Shown: positions 18,902-27,185 of the stretch, one piece after another
Layout: each line of letters begins with the position of its first letter
How positions within the stretch are numbered: the first letter of the stretch is position 1
Assembly: GCF_014270035.1 (NCBI RefSeq)
Contig: NZ_JACNEP010000006.1
Coordinates: 1-64,000, forward strand
Length of the DNA stretch: 64,000 nucleotides
Direction: 5' to 3'
Origin: Neptunicella marina
GTDB lineage: Bacteria > Pseudomonadota > Gammaproteobacteria > Enterobacterales > Alteromonadaceae
Notes under the pieces: model-generated
What the model was told of the DNA's origin: nothing
The model's database searches: none
Seen by the model: the letters and a program-made list of their open reading frames with translations, nothing else
Translations under genes and position numbers: made by a program

Positions 18902-19010
18902 AAAACAGCTTATTATCCAGCGGGTTAATTGCGTGTAGCCTACTACTATAAATGATGCAGCTACCTGTGGTCATGCACTGATTTCACTAACCTGTTCAAA
19001 TAAAAATCAC

Positions 19011-19039
19011 TTGCCTGCATGCTGGTGATCCTTTAAAAT
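19011..19039 (+). promoter_or_regulatory. Sigma-70 promoter of rpmE
   Basis: TTGCCT (19011-19016) and TAAAAT (19034-19039) with a 17-bp spacer form a near-consensus sigma-70 promoter about 105 bp before the rpmE start codon, leaving a leader of about 100 nt. Confidence 0.65.
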
Positions 19040-19045
19040 CCGCGC

Positions 19046-19144
19046 CTCAAAAAACCGCAGCACTGCTGCATTTTTACTTATAACACGTGTGGTGTTCAGC
19101 TTCGGGCTGGATTGCGATACGGGCCAAAATGAAGAGGCTATCCC
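19046..19144 (+). promoter_or_regulatory. Candidate structured leader of rpmE mRNA
   Basis: The 100-nt leader contains small inverted repeats, including GCAG/CTGC near 19053 and CAGC-TTCGG-GCTG near 19099-19111, a UUCG-type loop. L31 leaders that mediate autogenous control are known in gammaproteobacteria. Whether this one matches their consensus was not tested, so the call rests on position and on visible pairing. Confidence 0.35.
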
Positions 19145-19360
19145 ATGAAAGAAGGTATCCACCCTCAATACAACGAGATTACTGCAACTTGTTCTTGTGG
19201 TAACAAAATGACTATCCGTTCTACTTGTTCAGAAGATCTGAACCTGGACGTATGTTCTGCATGTCACCCGTTCTACACTGGTAAACAGCGTAACGTTGAC
19301 AGCGGCGGTCGTATCGAGAAATTCAACAAGCGTTTCGGTGGTCTTTCTTCTAAGAAGTAA
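19145..19360 (+). CDS. rpmE: 50S ribosomal protein L31 (zinc-binding form)
   Basis: A 71-residue protein matching RpmE. The zinc-type Cys set is present at residues 16, 18, 37 and 40 (C-S-C-G and [12 protein letters not shown]), so this is the C+ paralogue rather than the zinc-free YkgM/RpmE2 form. L31 bridges the large and small ribosomal subunits and serves as a zinc store. A GAAGAGG ribosome-binding site precedes the ATG. The gene is divergent from priA. Its 3' end is overlapped by the antisense tail of the DUF2878 gene. Confidence 0.97.
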   Translation: MKEGIHPQYNEITATCSCGNKMTIRSTCSEDLNLDVCSACHPFYTGKQRNVDSGGRIEKFNKRFGGLSSKK

Positions 19361-19950
19361 GCAAACCAGGCTTGTGAAAAAGGCGCTATCAGCGCCTTTT
19401 TTTGTGGGTTTTCAAAACTTGCTACCGCATCTCTAGTCAGCCGATTTTGGCCAATCCTGCGTGCAGCAAAACCTCTGCCAAAAATCATCATAAACAACCA
19501 AACCGTCGCCAAAATTAAGTAGCTTTGCCATAGCGGCTCAGCAATCACTACATCGGTTAATTTCGCACCCGCCAGATAACTTAATGGTGTTGTTGCAGCA
19601 CCGGCTAAATATAAAACCCACGGCCATTTTTGCCCCCATACAAGTGCATGACTAAACAACGACCCCGCACCACCCCACAAACACAATAACCACAGTGGTG
19701 GTAATACCCAAAATTGTGACTCTGTAGCACCAAAGCCAATAACATCGCGCGCGATAAGAACACCATCCACTAAAGCGCCGGTGGCAATAAACAAGCTAAT
19801 CAGTAAAAACTCATTTGAGCTTTGCATTAACAAACGCCAGTGCAGTGTTAGGTAAATGACAAAAGCGACAAGCGCCACTTGGTTGCCACCCAAAACACAA
19901 GCAAACCAAAAGAGTTGGAATAAAATGGCACTTAATAGAGGTTTAGTCAT
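19273..19950 (-). CDS. DUF2878 membrane protein with anomalous C-terminal extension
   Basis: A 225-residue frame. Residues 1-170 are a typical DUF2878 inner-membrane protein of unknown function: [10 protein letters not shown] near the start, several membrane helices, and [10 protein letters not shown]. Family members normally end close to R-R-I-G-Q-N-R (residue 170). Here the frame continues another 55 codons through the rpmE terminator and antisense to the last 88 bases of rpmE. That tail has no family character and is probably an accidental extension after loss of the native stop. Transcripts may end at the terminator before any stop codon. Confidence 0.7.
   Translation of the reverse strand: MTKPLLSAILFQLFWFACVLGGNQVALVAFVIYLTLHWRLLMQSSNEFLLISLFIATGALVDGVLIARDVIGFGATESQFWVLPPLWLLCLWGGAGSLFSHALVWGQKWPWVLYLAGAATTPLSYLAGAKLTDVVIAEPLWQSYLILATVWLFMMIFGRGFAARRIGQNRLTRDAVASFENPQKKALIAPFSQAWFAYFLEERPPKRLLNFSIRPPLSTLRCLPV
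19381..19403. terminator. Rho-independent terminator of rpmE
   Basis: Hairpin AGGCGCT-ATC-AGCGCCT followed by T7 on the plus strand; a run of five A before it makes it potentially active on the minus strand too. On that strand it lies inside the extended DUF2878 frame, at about codons 183-191. Confidence 0.9.
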
Positions 19951-19984
19951 AGAAGGATCTTTTGACGCAAACCTAGTTTGTGAG

Positions 19985-20011
19985 AAAAGACGCCTGTAGC
20001 GTCTTTTTTTT
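19985..20011. terminator. Terminator hairpin downstream of the 20.0-20.7 kb gene
   Basis: Hairpin AGACGC-CTGTA-GCGTCT with T8 on the plus strand and an A4 run on its left. It would end the minus-strand transcript of the exported protein gene before DUF2878 if four U residues suffice. Confidence 0.65.
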
Positions 20012-20048
20012 GTACCGATTTTAACTTTTCAATAATCAATTTTTAAGT

Positions 20049-20651
20049 TTACTTGACTTCGGCGGCTATAGATTTAGCAACTAACAAGTTATTTTTTAAT
20101 GTTGCTATTGCATCTTTACTTAGCAATGCCCAATCGGCTGTTGAACTAACTTTAATTCCAAATTTTAAAATCTCATTTGATTTAAAAGCCGCGAAAATTA
20201 AACCATCTTTAGTTCTATAGTGAATCTCTGTACTTACACCTTTTGACTTATTTGTCTTAGATGACGGATTGTCTATGATTGATAGTCCTTTAGTTTCAAT
20301 TAGGTTTATCGATGAAAGTAACCCATCAATTTCATCGGGATCTATATTGGCACTATTAGAGCTATATTTTTCTTTGGCTTTCAAAATTAGACCAACAAAA
20401 ATATTGTCATTTGAAACGTTTAGGAGGCTTTTAACAACCATTACTTCGGCTTCAATGTCATTTCCTGATACAGTTGCAATGGAAGGCAGTTCGTAACTTT
20501 CTCGAGCAACTAAAGATCCAGAACTTTTAAGAATTTTACTTAGTTCACTTCCTTGAACTTCTGCCTTTTCAGATAACTTTTCTGCGTAAGTCGGAATTGA
20601 TAAAAAAATAGTTGTTAATAAAAGTCCGAATATTTTTTTGTTTCCTAACAT
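20049..20651 (-). CDS. Hypothetical exported protein
   Basis: A 200-residue protein of no recognised family, with a signal peptide (M-L-G-N-K-K-I-F-G-L-L-L-T-T-I-F-L-S-I-P, cleavage near T-Y-A-E, about residue 23). The mature part is soluble, Ser/Lys/Asn-rich and lacks cysteines. Codon use is strongly AT-rich compared with neighbours, which suggests recent acquisition. It is isolated: a terminator follows it, and upstream lies the 0.8-kb non-coding segment with nested hairpins. No function is proposed. Confidence 0.7.
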   Translation of the reverse strand: MLGNKKIFGLLLTTIFLSIPTYAEKLSEKAEVQGSELSKILKSSGSLVARESYELPSIATVSGNDIEAEVMVVKSLLNVSNDNIFVGLILKAKEKYSSNSANIDPDEIDGLLSSINLIETKGLSIIDNPSSKTNKSKGVSTEIHYRTKDGLIFAAFKSNEILKFGIKVSSTADWALLSKDAIATLKNNLLVAKSIAAEVK

Positions 20652-21477
20652 AGTTGTAATTCCTTTTAAATTCTGCGCATTAGAAGTTGAAGTTAACGTT
20701 CCTTAAATTGAATGTTTCCATTAACTTTTCTCATATTGCAAGCTATTAATATCAAATTAATTATATCTTTACCAACAAAGGGTTATAGCGAGCTAGATTG
20801 CTTAAGTGGTTGATAAAATCGTCCATGATGTTTTCACGCCCTTCCCGGGGCGCGACCCTGTTTTGAAGCACCAAAACAGGGGAAAAGTGCTCAACTCCGC
20901 CAACTTGCTTTTCTTGTTTCGGTATCACTTGTTTAATCGAACCGGCGCGAGGCAGCTATCCGTGCAAAACACGCACCTCGGGAAAACCTCCTGTTTTCCC
21001 GTTCGAACAAGTTTCACCTACACAAGGCAAGTTGGAGTCGCAGTTAGCCAAACTTCGTTTGGCTGCTGTCGCGGTGATGGCTGACAGTGTTGGTTTTCCT
21101 AGTCAGCCAGAGGCTGACTTAGTGCGACTCTGACTTTTAGACAAAACCAAGCTGGCTTTCGAATGGCCGAACAGGACGTTCGGCCAAGGCCAACGCTTTG
21201 CATGGACTGCTGCCTTTGGCCGCTTCGAAATAAAGGCAGTTTGGTTTTGGCGTTAAGAAAGTCGGCGGAGTGCAGGAGCTTTCGCCTATTTGGCTCCATC
21301 CAAATAGGCTCGCGCCCCGCAGGGGTGAGAAAAAAGATATGTCTGGCGCCCCGTGTCGCTAAAAGTTTTGCCGTTGTCGCCGGCGCGACGCCCAAACTTA
21401 ACTTTTATGACAAGTGGTTGCCTAGCAATAATGACCATCACAATCGCACTACCCAAAAATAGCTAAGTAACCGCAGG
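20652..21477. other. Non-coding interval holding an AT-rich part and a hairpin-rich part
   Basis: More than 800 bp without a credible gene. 20652-20800 is AT-rich promoter-like DNA for the gene at 20651. From about 20820 the base composition becomes much richer in GC and the segment is dominated by inverted repeats, described separately at 20856-21389. Short open frames at 20806-21084 and 21163-21462 run through the hairpins, lack family resemblance and look accidental. Confidence 0.6.
20856..21389. ncRNA. Candidate large structured RNA or cruciform array of nested hairpins
   Basis: Visible stems: CCCTGTTTT/AAAACAGGG (20856-20881); an outer arm 20901-20942 with 21001-21034 (CAACTTGC/GCAAGTTG, ACTTGT/ACAAGT, TCGAAC/GTTCGA) enclosing CGAGG/CCTCG and GGGAAAAC/GTTTTCCC; GAGTCGCA/TGCGACTC (21035-21042, 21123-21130) enclosing AGCCAAAC/GTTTGGCT and AGTCAGCC/GGCTGACT; AAAACCAA/TTGGTTTT (21143-21150, 21241-21248) enclosing TGGCCGAAC/GTTCGGCCA and CTGCCTTT/AAAGGCAG; then GCCTATTTGG/CCAAATAGGC (21284-21309), CCCC/GGGG and GTCGC/GCGAC. 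Three successive modules therefore share one plan, an outer stem around two hairpins. Transcription and strand are unknown, and the ncRNA label is a hypothesis. Confidence 0.5.
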
Positions 21478-21483
21478 TTACTT
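21465..21483 (-). terminator. Possible terminator of the SMC-like operon
   Basis: Perfect dyad AAGTAACC-GCA-GGTTACTT overlapping the stop codon of the 405-residue gene. On the minus strand a T5 run follows five nucleotides after the stem, so it is an imperfect intrinsic terminator. Confidence 0.45.
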
Positions 21484-22695
21484 CAACCCAAGTTCTACAT
21501 CCTCTACCACATAATTCCCTGAATACACAGGATCGGCATGCCCATGGGTGGCTAACTCAAAATACTGCTTTTCTTCATCAGGTAATGACTGATACCCATC
21601 CAGTACCCGATAAATCCAAACCTCGGCATCACACTCCAATTGCTGTTGTTGCCAGTACTGCAACGCCGTAACCGTTTGCCCGGAATCGATAATATCGCAG
21701 AAGTAACTTTCCACCGCTTGTTTGAGTTTATTCTCCACCACCGCTTCACCGGCGGGGTTATCCAGCGATACTTTACCGCTGCTGCGCTGGGTTTGTGGTT
21801 TATCGTTGCGGTGCAGGGCTTTGATTCTGGCCACCAGCTGCTGTAAATCGGTTTCATGTGCCACGTTATACACATCGGCAGCGGCAGGTTTGATAATGCC
21901 GCTGGCCTGATTAAACAGCATGGGTACCGCGCTTAATGCACTGTAATCGGCGGGCTGAAAATCGGGATGTTGTTCCTGATGCAGCAAAAAGCCTTTTAAT
22001 AAACGGGTACGGCCACGGTATTCGCGGAATCGGCCTAATAATTCAAGCAAACGCGCCTGTACCAGTGACAGTTCCTGGGTGGCGCGTGAGAACGACTGTT
22101 GCAGCGTAACCACCAGTAATAAACGTAACTCACGGTTGCTGCCTGCGGTTTCGGCCAGTACATCAAACTGGAACAATTCAATTTGTTGCAGCATGGTGGA
22201 AACCTGTGATTGTGCCAGTTCGTTTTCACGGATTTTGGCATCAATTGAGGCTACATAACCGAACTCGTTATGAATGCGGCTAAACAGAATGCGCACGCTG
22301 TTGCTCATGGATTCGGTCAGGCTGTACACATGTTCACGTAAATCGTTTAAATGCCCTTGGGATTCGGCAAAACGGCCATGATGCAGCGCTTCTTTGTAAT
22401 GATCGGCCAGCGTTTTAAGGCCGTTTAAGGCCGAGCCGATATTGGCATCAATCTGACGTGAGCGTTCGTCCTGCAGACTGTTTTCCAGCAGGTTACGCAC
22501 CGCGCTTTTCAGGCGCAATTCGGCCTCCGGCTCCGGACGCCATAAAATGCCGAGCTTTTTAAGGTTGTCGATCACCTGCGGTGTGGTGCTGCTTTCATCC
22601 AGACTGCCGGATAAATACACCTGCATAATCACATCCGCATGCCGGCTCATGGCATGCAGTAATTTCAGGCCGCTGTTATACAGGTTGGGGTTCAC
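21478..22695 (-). CDS. Kleisin-like subunit of an SMC-type complex (inferred)
   Basis: A 405-residue, almost wholly helical protein of no family I can name with certainty. An N-terminal winged-helix-like region (about 1-75) is followed by long amphipathic helices (about 80-245), a linker, and a C-terminal acidic region ending near L-G-L-K. The size, the helical layout and its place as third gene after an SMC-like ATPase and a small winged-helix protein parallel the kleisin-type MksF/JetA subunits, although here the ATPase gene comes first. It overlaps the preceding gene by 4 nt, implying translational coupling. The role is inferred from context, not from sequence identity. Confidence 0.6.
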   Translation of the reverse strand: MNPNLYNSGLKLLHAMSRHADVIMQVYLSGSLDESSTTPQVIDNLKKLGILWRPEPEAELRLKSAVRNLLENSLQDERSRQIDANIGSALNGLKTLADHYKEALHHGRFAESQGHLNDLREHVYSLTESMSNSVRILFSRIHNEFGYVASIDAKIRENELAQSQVSTMLQQIELFQFDVLAETAGSNRELRLLLVVTLQQSFSRATQELSLVQARLLELLGRFREYRGRTRLLKGFLLHQEQHPDFQPADYSALSAVPMLFNQASGIIKPAAADVYNVAHETDLQQLVARIKALHRNDKPQTQRSSGKVSLDNPAGEAVVENKLKQAVESYFCDIIDSGQTVTALQYWQQQQLECDAEVWIYRVLDGYQSLPDEEKQYFELATHGHADPVYSGNYVVEDVELGLK

Positions 22696-23327
22696 AGCAG
22701 TGACTCCTGCATCGCTGCCTGTTCAGCCTGTTGTGACAGCGATAAGGCCTCGGTTTCATCAATAAACTTAAGTACATCAAACAGATAATCCACCTTGCCG
22801 GTGGCCAGATAAATCTGTTTTTCCGGGTTAGGGCGAATTAAATAACCCATATCGGTCAGCTTCTTAAATAACTGTTTTAACTGACCATCCACCTCGGTAC
22901 TCAGTGAATTAAATAAACGGTAACGGGCGATTTTTTGTAATTGTTCTTTAAAGGCCGGGGTGTCTTCTATCTGAGTTTGCAATTCAGGTAAGCGAATGGC
23001 CTGCCCCTGAGTGAGCGGCATATCGTTACCCACCGCCTGTTGCACCAGTAATAACCATTCCACCATCGGCAACAAACCCGCCGCGGTTTCCTGAAACTGG
23101 GTGCCCAACACTTTGCGTTCATCGTCGCCCAAATGCTGATAAGCGGCATAAAATACTTCGCCATCGGCGCAGCTGGTTAATGTGCGGTTGAGCACATTTA
23201 ATTGCTGTTCGATTTTTTCCGCGTAATCGTTGTTTTTTAGCACCCGCCACAGGGTTTCGTCGCTGGTCTGGCAGATAAAGGCGCCACTTAACAATTGCTC
23301 CAGCGCGCGGCCTTGTTCATTCATCAT
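22692..23327 (-). CDS. MksE/JetB-like small subunit of an SMC-type complex (inferred)
   Basis: A 211-residue soluble protein, mainly helical. Its C-terminal part (about 130-190) looks like a winged helix: a run of helices, then Y-L-I-R-P-N-P-E-K-Q-I-Y-L-A-T-G-K as a beta-hairpin wing. KITE-type winged-helix proteins of about this size (MksE, JetB) bind the kleisin in bacterial condensins. It overlaps the ATPase gene and the 405-residue gene by 4 nt each, so the three products are almost certainly made together. No catalytic motif is present. Specific family membership is not established from sequence alone. Confidence 0.6.
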   Translation of the reverse strand: MMNEQGRALEQLLSGAFICQTSDETLWRVLKNNDYAEKIEQQLNVLNRTLTSCADGEVFYAAYQHLGDDERKVLGTQFQETAAGLLPMVEWLLLVQQAVGNDMPLTQGQAIRLPELQTQIEDTPAFKEQLQKIARYRLFNSLSTEVDGQLKQLFKKLTDMGYLIRPNPEKQIYLATGKVDYLFDVLKFIDETEALSLSQQAEQAAMQESLL

Positions 23328-26300
23328 GCGCTGACCTCCTGTTGACGTTGTTTAAGACGTTCACTGACCGCGCTGACTTTGGGCTGCACGGTTTGTAAAC
23401 GGCGGGTGGTTTTATCGATTAAATAGCGGTTCGCAAACAAATTCAGCACATCGGATTCCGGGTTAGGGAAGGCGCCCAGTACGTGAATATTGTTGTTATG
23501 ACAGGCATCAAAAATCTTCTTCACATTGCTTTGGTGCAGCGTGCCCAGTTCGTCAATTGGCCAGTGCATCGTTACTTCGGCATTGCCACGCAATAAACGG
23601 GTAAAGGCCAGCAGGAACTTACATAAGATCAGGTAGGCCATACCGTGGCTGGAGGATTCGTTTAACTGACGGTCGGTGCGGATCACCAGATTAGAATTAC
23701 CTTCCTTAATGTGCAGCTCGATATCCAGTAGGTTGATAATGCCGCCACTTAAGGCGGCGCGACCAAGAATTTCCATTACACGGCGCATGCTAAGCGAATA
23801 GTCTTCTTTGGGTAAATCCTGTGTGCCGGTTTGCAGCCATTCTTCGTATAACTGCTGGAACTGGCGTAATTCCGGCCAGAATTCCAGTTCGCTGATACGA
23901 GATCGGATTTTGACGGCGGAATCAGACACCCCTTCAAGGAACAGTTCTTCGTCCACTTCTTTACTGATGCGCTGACTCTGGCTGGCAATGCGTTTATCGA
24001 TATCCGCCAGCACGTGATAATACTGGCTAAGGTCGGCACCAAAAATACGCCCTTGCTCACGTAAACCGGCCAGCTTTTGCGGCACTATGTCGTTAAGTAA
24101 TCGATTTAAGTGGCTCACCAGTTTGCGGTGATCGAGCAAACGCAGACCTTGTGCATTCATCTGGGTGCATTCTTCACGTGATCTGTCCCAGGTATCCGAC
24201 AAGCCGGTACCGGCCTGTTTGGCGATGAGCTTGTCGAAGTGATCCACATAATTACGTACATCCAGCAGCAGGCTTTCGCGTTGTTGCAGCAATTCCTGGC
24301 CTTCAGAAATACGCTGCGCTACTTGTTGCTGCGATAAGTCACTTTGTTTATCTGCCAGCGGCAGTTTGATGCGATTAAGTGAATTGTGCAGCGATTCCAC
24401 AGCCTGATGTTGCTCGCGGCTGGTTTTTAAGCTGTGCTCTAACTGAGTCTGACGCGCTTTATCGGCTTCACGCTGATGCTGATATTCGCTTTGCTGTTTT
24501 TGCAGACTGCGCTCGGCATCGCTGAATTCCTTGCGCGCTTTTTCCAGTTGGTTTTGCCATTTAACTTTATGCCCGGTGAACACGGTTTTATACCAGTGCT
24601 GGTAATCCTGCACTTTGTGTCTGTGGGTTTCGGTATGCTGGATATCGTCTTTAAGCTGTTTAATTTGTTTTTTGATATCGCCGATTTCATCCACATCCAG
24701 ACCGCGTTTATTCAGCTCATCCTGCAACCAGTCCTGACATTTTTTACGCTCCAGTTCGGCATGCTGACGGGTGCTTTGCAGTAAGTCTTTAACCTGTGCA
24801 ATCTTGTCGCTGATATCGCCCAGAATTTGCTGCCAGTGGAACTGGCGTTCGGTTTCGGCTTCCAGCTGACGTTCGTTTAATTCATCCAACGCTTGCTGCT
24901 GCTGAGCGGCGACTTTTTGTTGTTGTTTTTCATTGGCCTGCAAACGTTTATTGCTGTTTTGCTTGCGCTCGGCCACCGCAGATAAATATTCCTGACGCGA
25001 TTGCTCTTTATCGTGCTGTGCACGTTTACGCGAGGCTTCGGCGGTTTTGCAGTCGGATTCTGCGCGGGTTTGTGCCAGTTCGGCCACACGTACCGCTTCA
25101 TTGGCTTTGGCCAGTTGCTGTTCGGCTTGTGAATGTTGTTCTGCTAACACATCCAGTTTGGCTCGTTGTTCGGCTAATTTTGCCTGAAGTAACTGTTCAC
25201 TTTCGGCGTACTCCGGTGTATCCAGTGTGGACACATCTAGGGTTAATCCGAACAGGCTGTCACTTTCCTCGCCCATAGCAGGTTTTAAATCCTGGCGTTT
25301 GAGTAAATCCGGGTGGATCACTTTACCCAGTTTTTGTTCCCAGCCCGGTTGCTGTTTACGTAAAAACTCCAGTAGCGTGGCGTCGCCCGGATATAACAAC
25401 GCTTCGGTTTTATCCACTAACTGCTGCTGTTGCTGCTCGGCGCGGGCGGCATCGTCTAGTTGCTGGCGTGCCTGTTGACGCAGCTGCTGCGCAGACTGGG
25501 TTTGTTGCTGCATCTGTTGCAACTTACCACGCGCACTGTCTTCAGCGGCGCTGGCTTCACTGATGCTTTGCTCCAGAATATCCAGCTGGCTTTGTTCAAA
25601 TTCATTAAAACCGATGTTTTTAAGCTGAGTGCTAAGCTCTGCCTGTTCGATTTTTAGTTGCTGAATTTGTTCTGCATAATCGCTGCTTAAAGCTTCGCGC
25701 TGGTTTTGGTATTGCTGGTGGATTTCACGTAAATCATCCTGCTCAGCTTGTTTTTGCTCGCTTTGCTGTGCCTGTAACTGTTGTAACTGGTTATTGTAAT
25801 TATCCAGTTCACCTTGCAGCTTTTCGTTTAAATCGGCGACACGTTTATTAAAGGCAGATTCCACATCCTGATGCTTTTCAGTTAGCAGTAAATAACGGCT
25901 GTTAAGTGAATCTAAATCGTTGACCCAGCCCGGTAGCTGCTGCACATTTTGTTGCAGTTTTTCGATATCCTGCTGCTGCCACTGGTCAAACTCGGCTTCC
26001 ACCTGATCGAGATTAGCCGAAAGTGTCGTGATTTCGGCTTTAGCAGAAGACACCGTCTGATTGAGCTCATCACGGTTTTGCGTCCAGTTTTTATCATTCA
26101 CTTTAATCTGGTGGATCAGATCATTTAACTGGCCATCCAGCTCAATGCTGCTGGCCGACAATAAACTGATATCCTGACTAAATTGCTGGTTTAAATCGGC
26201 CAGACGTTGCTCGGCATCATTAAGCTGTAAATCGGATTTTTCCAGCTTGCTGAATTCAGGGCGAATAGCATCAAACTCGGTAATCAGCTGTGATTCCTTA

Positions 26301-26998
26301 ATCCAGTCTTCCACCCGCTGACGACTTAAGCTGGAACGTGGCGGTTGCACACCGTCCTCTTCCAAAATCGCGGCAATCATGGCCTTGATGGTTTCCATCT
26401 TGCCTTCTTTGGAGTGCACGGCTTTGGTCAGCTTTTCAATATGGCGCAGGTTGGCGTGCTGGGCACACAAGCTAAATACTTTGGCATAACCAAGTAATTC
26501 ACGACTGTTGGCGCTGGTATTGAGCGTGCTGCGGTCGTTTTGAATAATGGCGCGGAATTCTTTGGTATTCAGCAGGTTAGACACCAGCACATCATTGCGT
26601 TTCATCGCACGCGCCAGCTCGGTCATGCTGACAATATTGTGCTCGCCGGCATTATTTTTATAGGTGTAATCATTTAAATCGAAAGGTTTGGCGATAAAAC
26701 GGTATTGCACCCCGCTGCCGTTGGAACTTAACACCGCCTGACATAAGTCACCTTCTGCGCGGGTAAACTCATAAATAATGAAGCTGCTTTGGCGCGGCAG
26801 ATACCAGCGTTCAAAACTATCGCGGGTTGCGGGTACCACGCGGCTGGGATATTCGCCGTAGAAAACCGGAATTAAGCGCTGTAAGGTGGTTTTTCCTGAG
26901 GCATTGGTACCACAAATATTGGTATGGCCGTTGAGTTTAAGTTCCACCACGTCGGGCAGGTGGGTGTCGATAAGAATAATTCGTTGTAATCCGGGCAT
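23324..26998 (-). CDS. SMC-like ATPase of the DUF3584 type
   Basis: A 1224-residue SMC/Rad50-like ATPase. Walker A is G-T-N-A-S-G-K-T-T (30-38), and a Y-L-P motif follows at 66-68; GKT plus YLP are the noted conserved motifs of DUF3584 proteins. A Gln-rich antiparallel coiled coil runs about 240-540 and 620-950, interrupted by a compact hinge-like segment (about 545-615). The C-terminal head has S-S-S-H-G (about 1115-1119) in place of the ABC signature and Walker B ending I-D-E (1149-1150). Length and layout fit MksB/JetC-like condensin ATPases. It heads a three-gene operon with 4-nt overlaps and no topoisomerase-like nuclease gene. Possible roles are chromosome organisation or plasmid restriction. 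Confidence 0.8.
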   Translation of the reverse strand: MPGLQRIILIDTHLPDVVELKLNGHTNICGTNASGKTTLQRLIPVFYGEYPSRVVPATRDSFERWYLPRQSSFIIYEFTRAEGDLCQAVLSSNGSGVQYRFIAKPFDLNDYTYKNNAGEHNIVSMTELARAMKRNDVLVSNLLNTKEFRAIIQNDRSTLNTSANSRELLGYAKVFSLCAQHANLRHIEKLTKAVHSKEGKMETIKAMIAAILEEDGVQPPRSSLSRQRVEDWIKESQLITEFDAIRPEFSKLEKSDLQLNDAEQRLADLNQQFSQDISLLSASSIELDGQLNDLIHQIKVNDKNWTQNRDELNQTVSSAKAEITTLSANLDQVEAEFDQWQQQDIEKLQQNVQQLPGWVNDLDSLNSRYLLLTEKHQDVESAFNKRVADLNEKLQGELDNYNNQLQQLQAQQSEQKQAEQDDLREIHQQYQNQREALSSDYAEQIQQLKIEQAELSTQLKNIGFNEFEQSQLDILEQSISEASAAEDSARGKLQQMQQQTQSAQQLRQQARQQLDDAARAEQQQQQLVDKTEALLYPGDATLLEFLRKQQPGWEQKLGKVIHPDLLKRQDLKPAMGEESDSLFGLTLDVSTLDTPEYAESEQLLQAKLAEQRAKLDVLAEQHSQAEQQLAKANEAVRVAELAQTRAESDCKTAEASRKRAQHDKEQSRQEYLSAVAERKQNSNKRLQANEKQQQKVAAQQQQALDELNERQLEAETERQFHWQQILGDISDKIAQVKDLLQSTRQHAELERKKCQDWLQDELNKRGLDVDEIGDIKKQIKQLKDDIQHTETHRHKVQDYQHWYKTVFTGHKVKWQNQLEKARKEFSDAERSLQKQQSEYQHQREADKARQTQLEHSLKTSREQHQAVESLHNSLNRIKLPLADKQSDLSQQQVAQRISEGQELLQQRESLLLDVRNYVDHFDKLIAKQAGTGLSDTWDRSREECTQMNAQGLRLLDHRKLVSHLNRLLNDIVPQKLAGLREQGRIFGADLSQYYHVLADIDKRIASQSQRISKEVDEELFLEGVSDSAVKIRSRISELEFWPELRQFQQLYEEWLQTGTQDLPKEDYSLSMRRVMEILGRAALSGGIINLLDIELHIKEGNSNLVIRTDRQLNESSSHGMAYLILCKFLLAFTRLLRGNAEVTMHWPIDELGTLHQSNVKKIFDACHNNNIHVLGAFPNPESDVLNLFANRYLIDKTTRRLQTVQPKVSAVSERLKQRQQEVSA

Positions 26999-27185
26999 AG
27001 AATTCCTGCTGATAATGCGTGTCCCTGTTCGAGGAGAATTAAAACATCTTCCCTGTTATCTGGCCGATTTTAGCCTGTATTTGCACTTAAAAACACTGCC
27101 TTTATCCGTTTGAAAATCAGTTGGCGTAAAGCTTGCTATTTATTTGCACAATCATTGGTTTTTTCACATAAAAGGTCAGTTTGTT

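Noticed and set aside
20856-21389. Integron attC array, retron or CRISPR
   Set aside because: Stems differ in sequence, there are no evenly spaced direct repeats, no integrase, reverse transcriptase or cas gene, and no recurring attC core sites.
20806-21462. Open frames of 92-99 codons within the hairpin array (20806-21084 and 21163-21462 on +, 21099-21395 on -)
   Set aside because: They traverse inverted repeats on both strands, show no family features or good ribosome-binding sites, and are explained by the GC-richer, stop-poor sequence of the stems.
21478-26998. A complete Wadjet (JetABCD) defence system
   Set aside because: No JetD-like protein is encoded within several kilobases on either side, gene order differs, and the subunits were not confirmed as DUF3375 or DUF4194 families.
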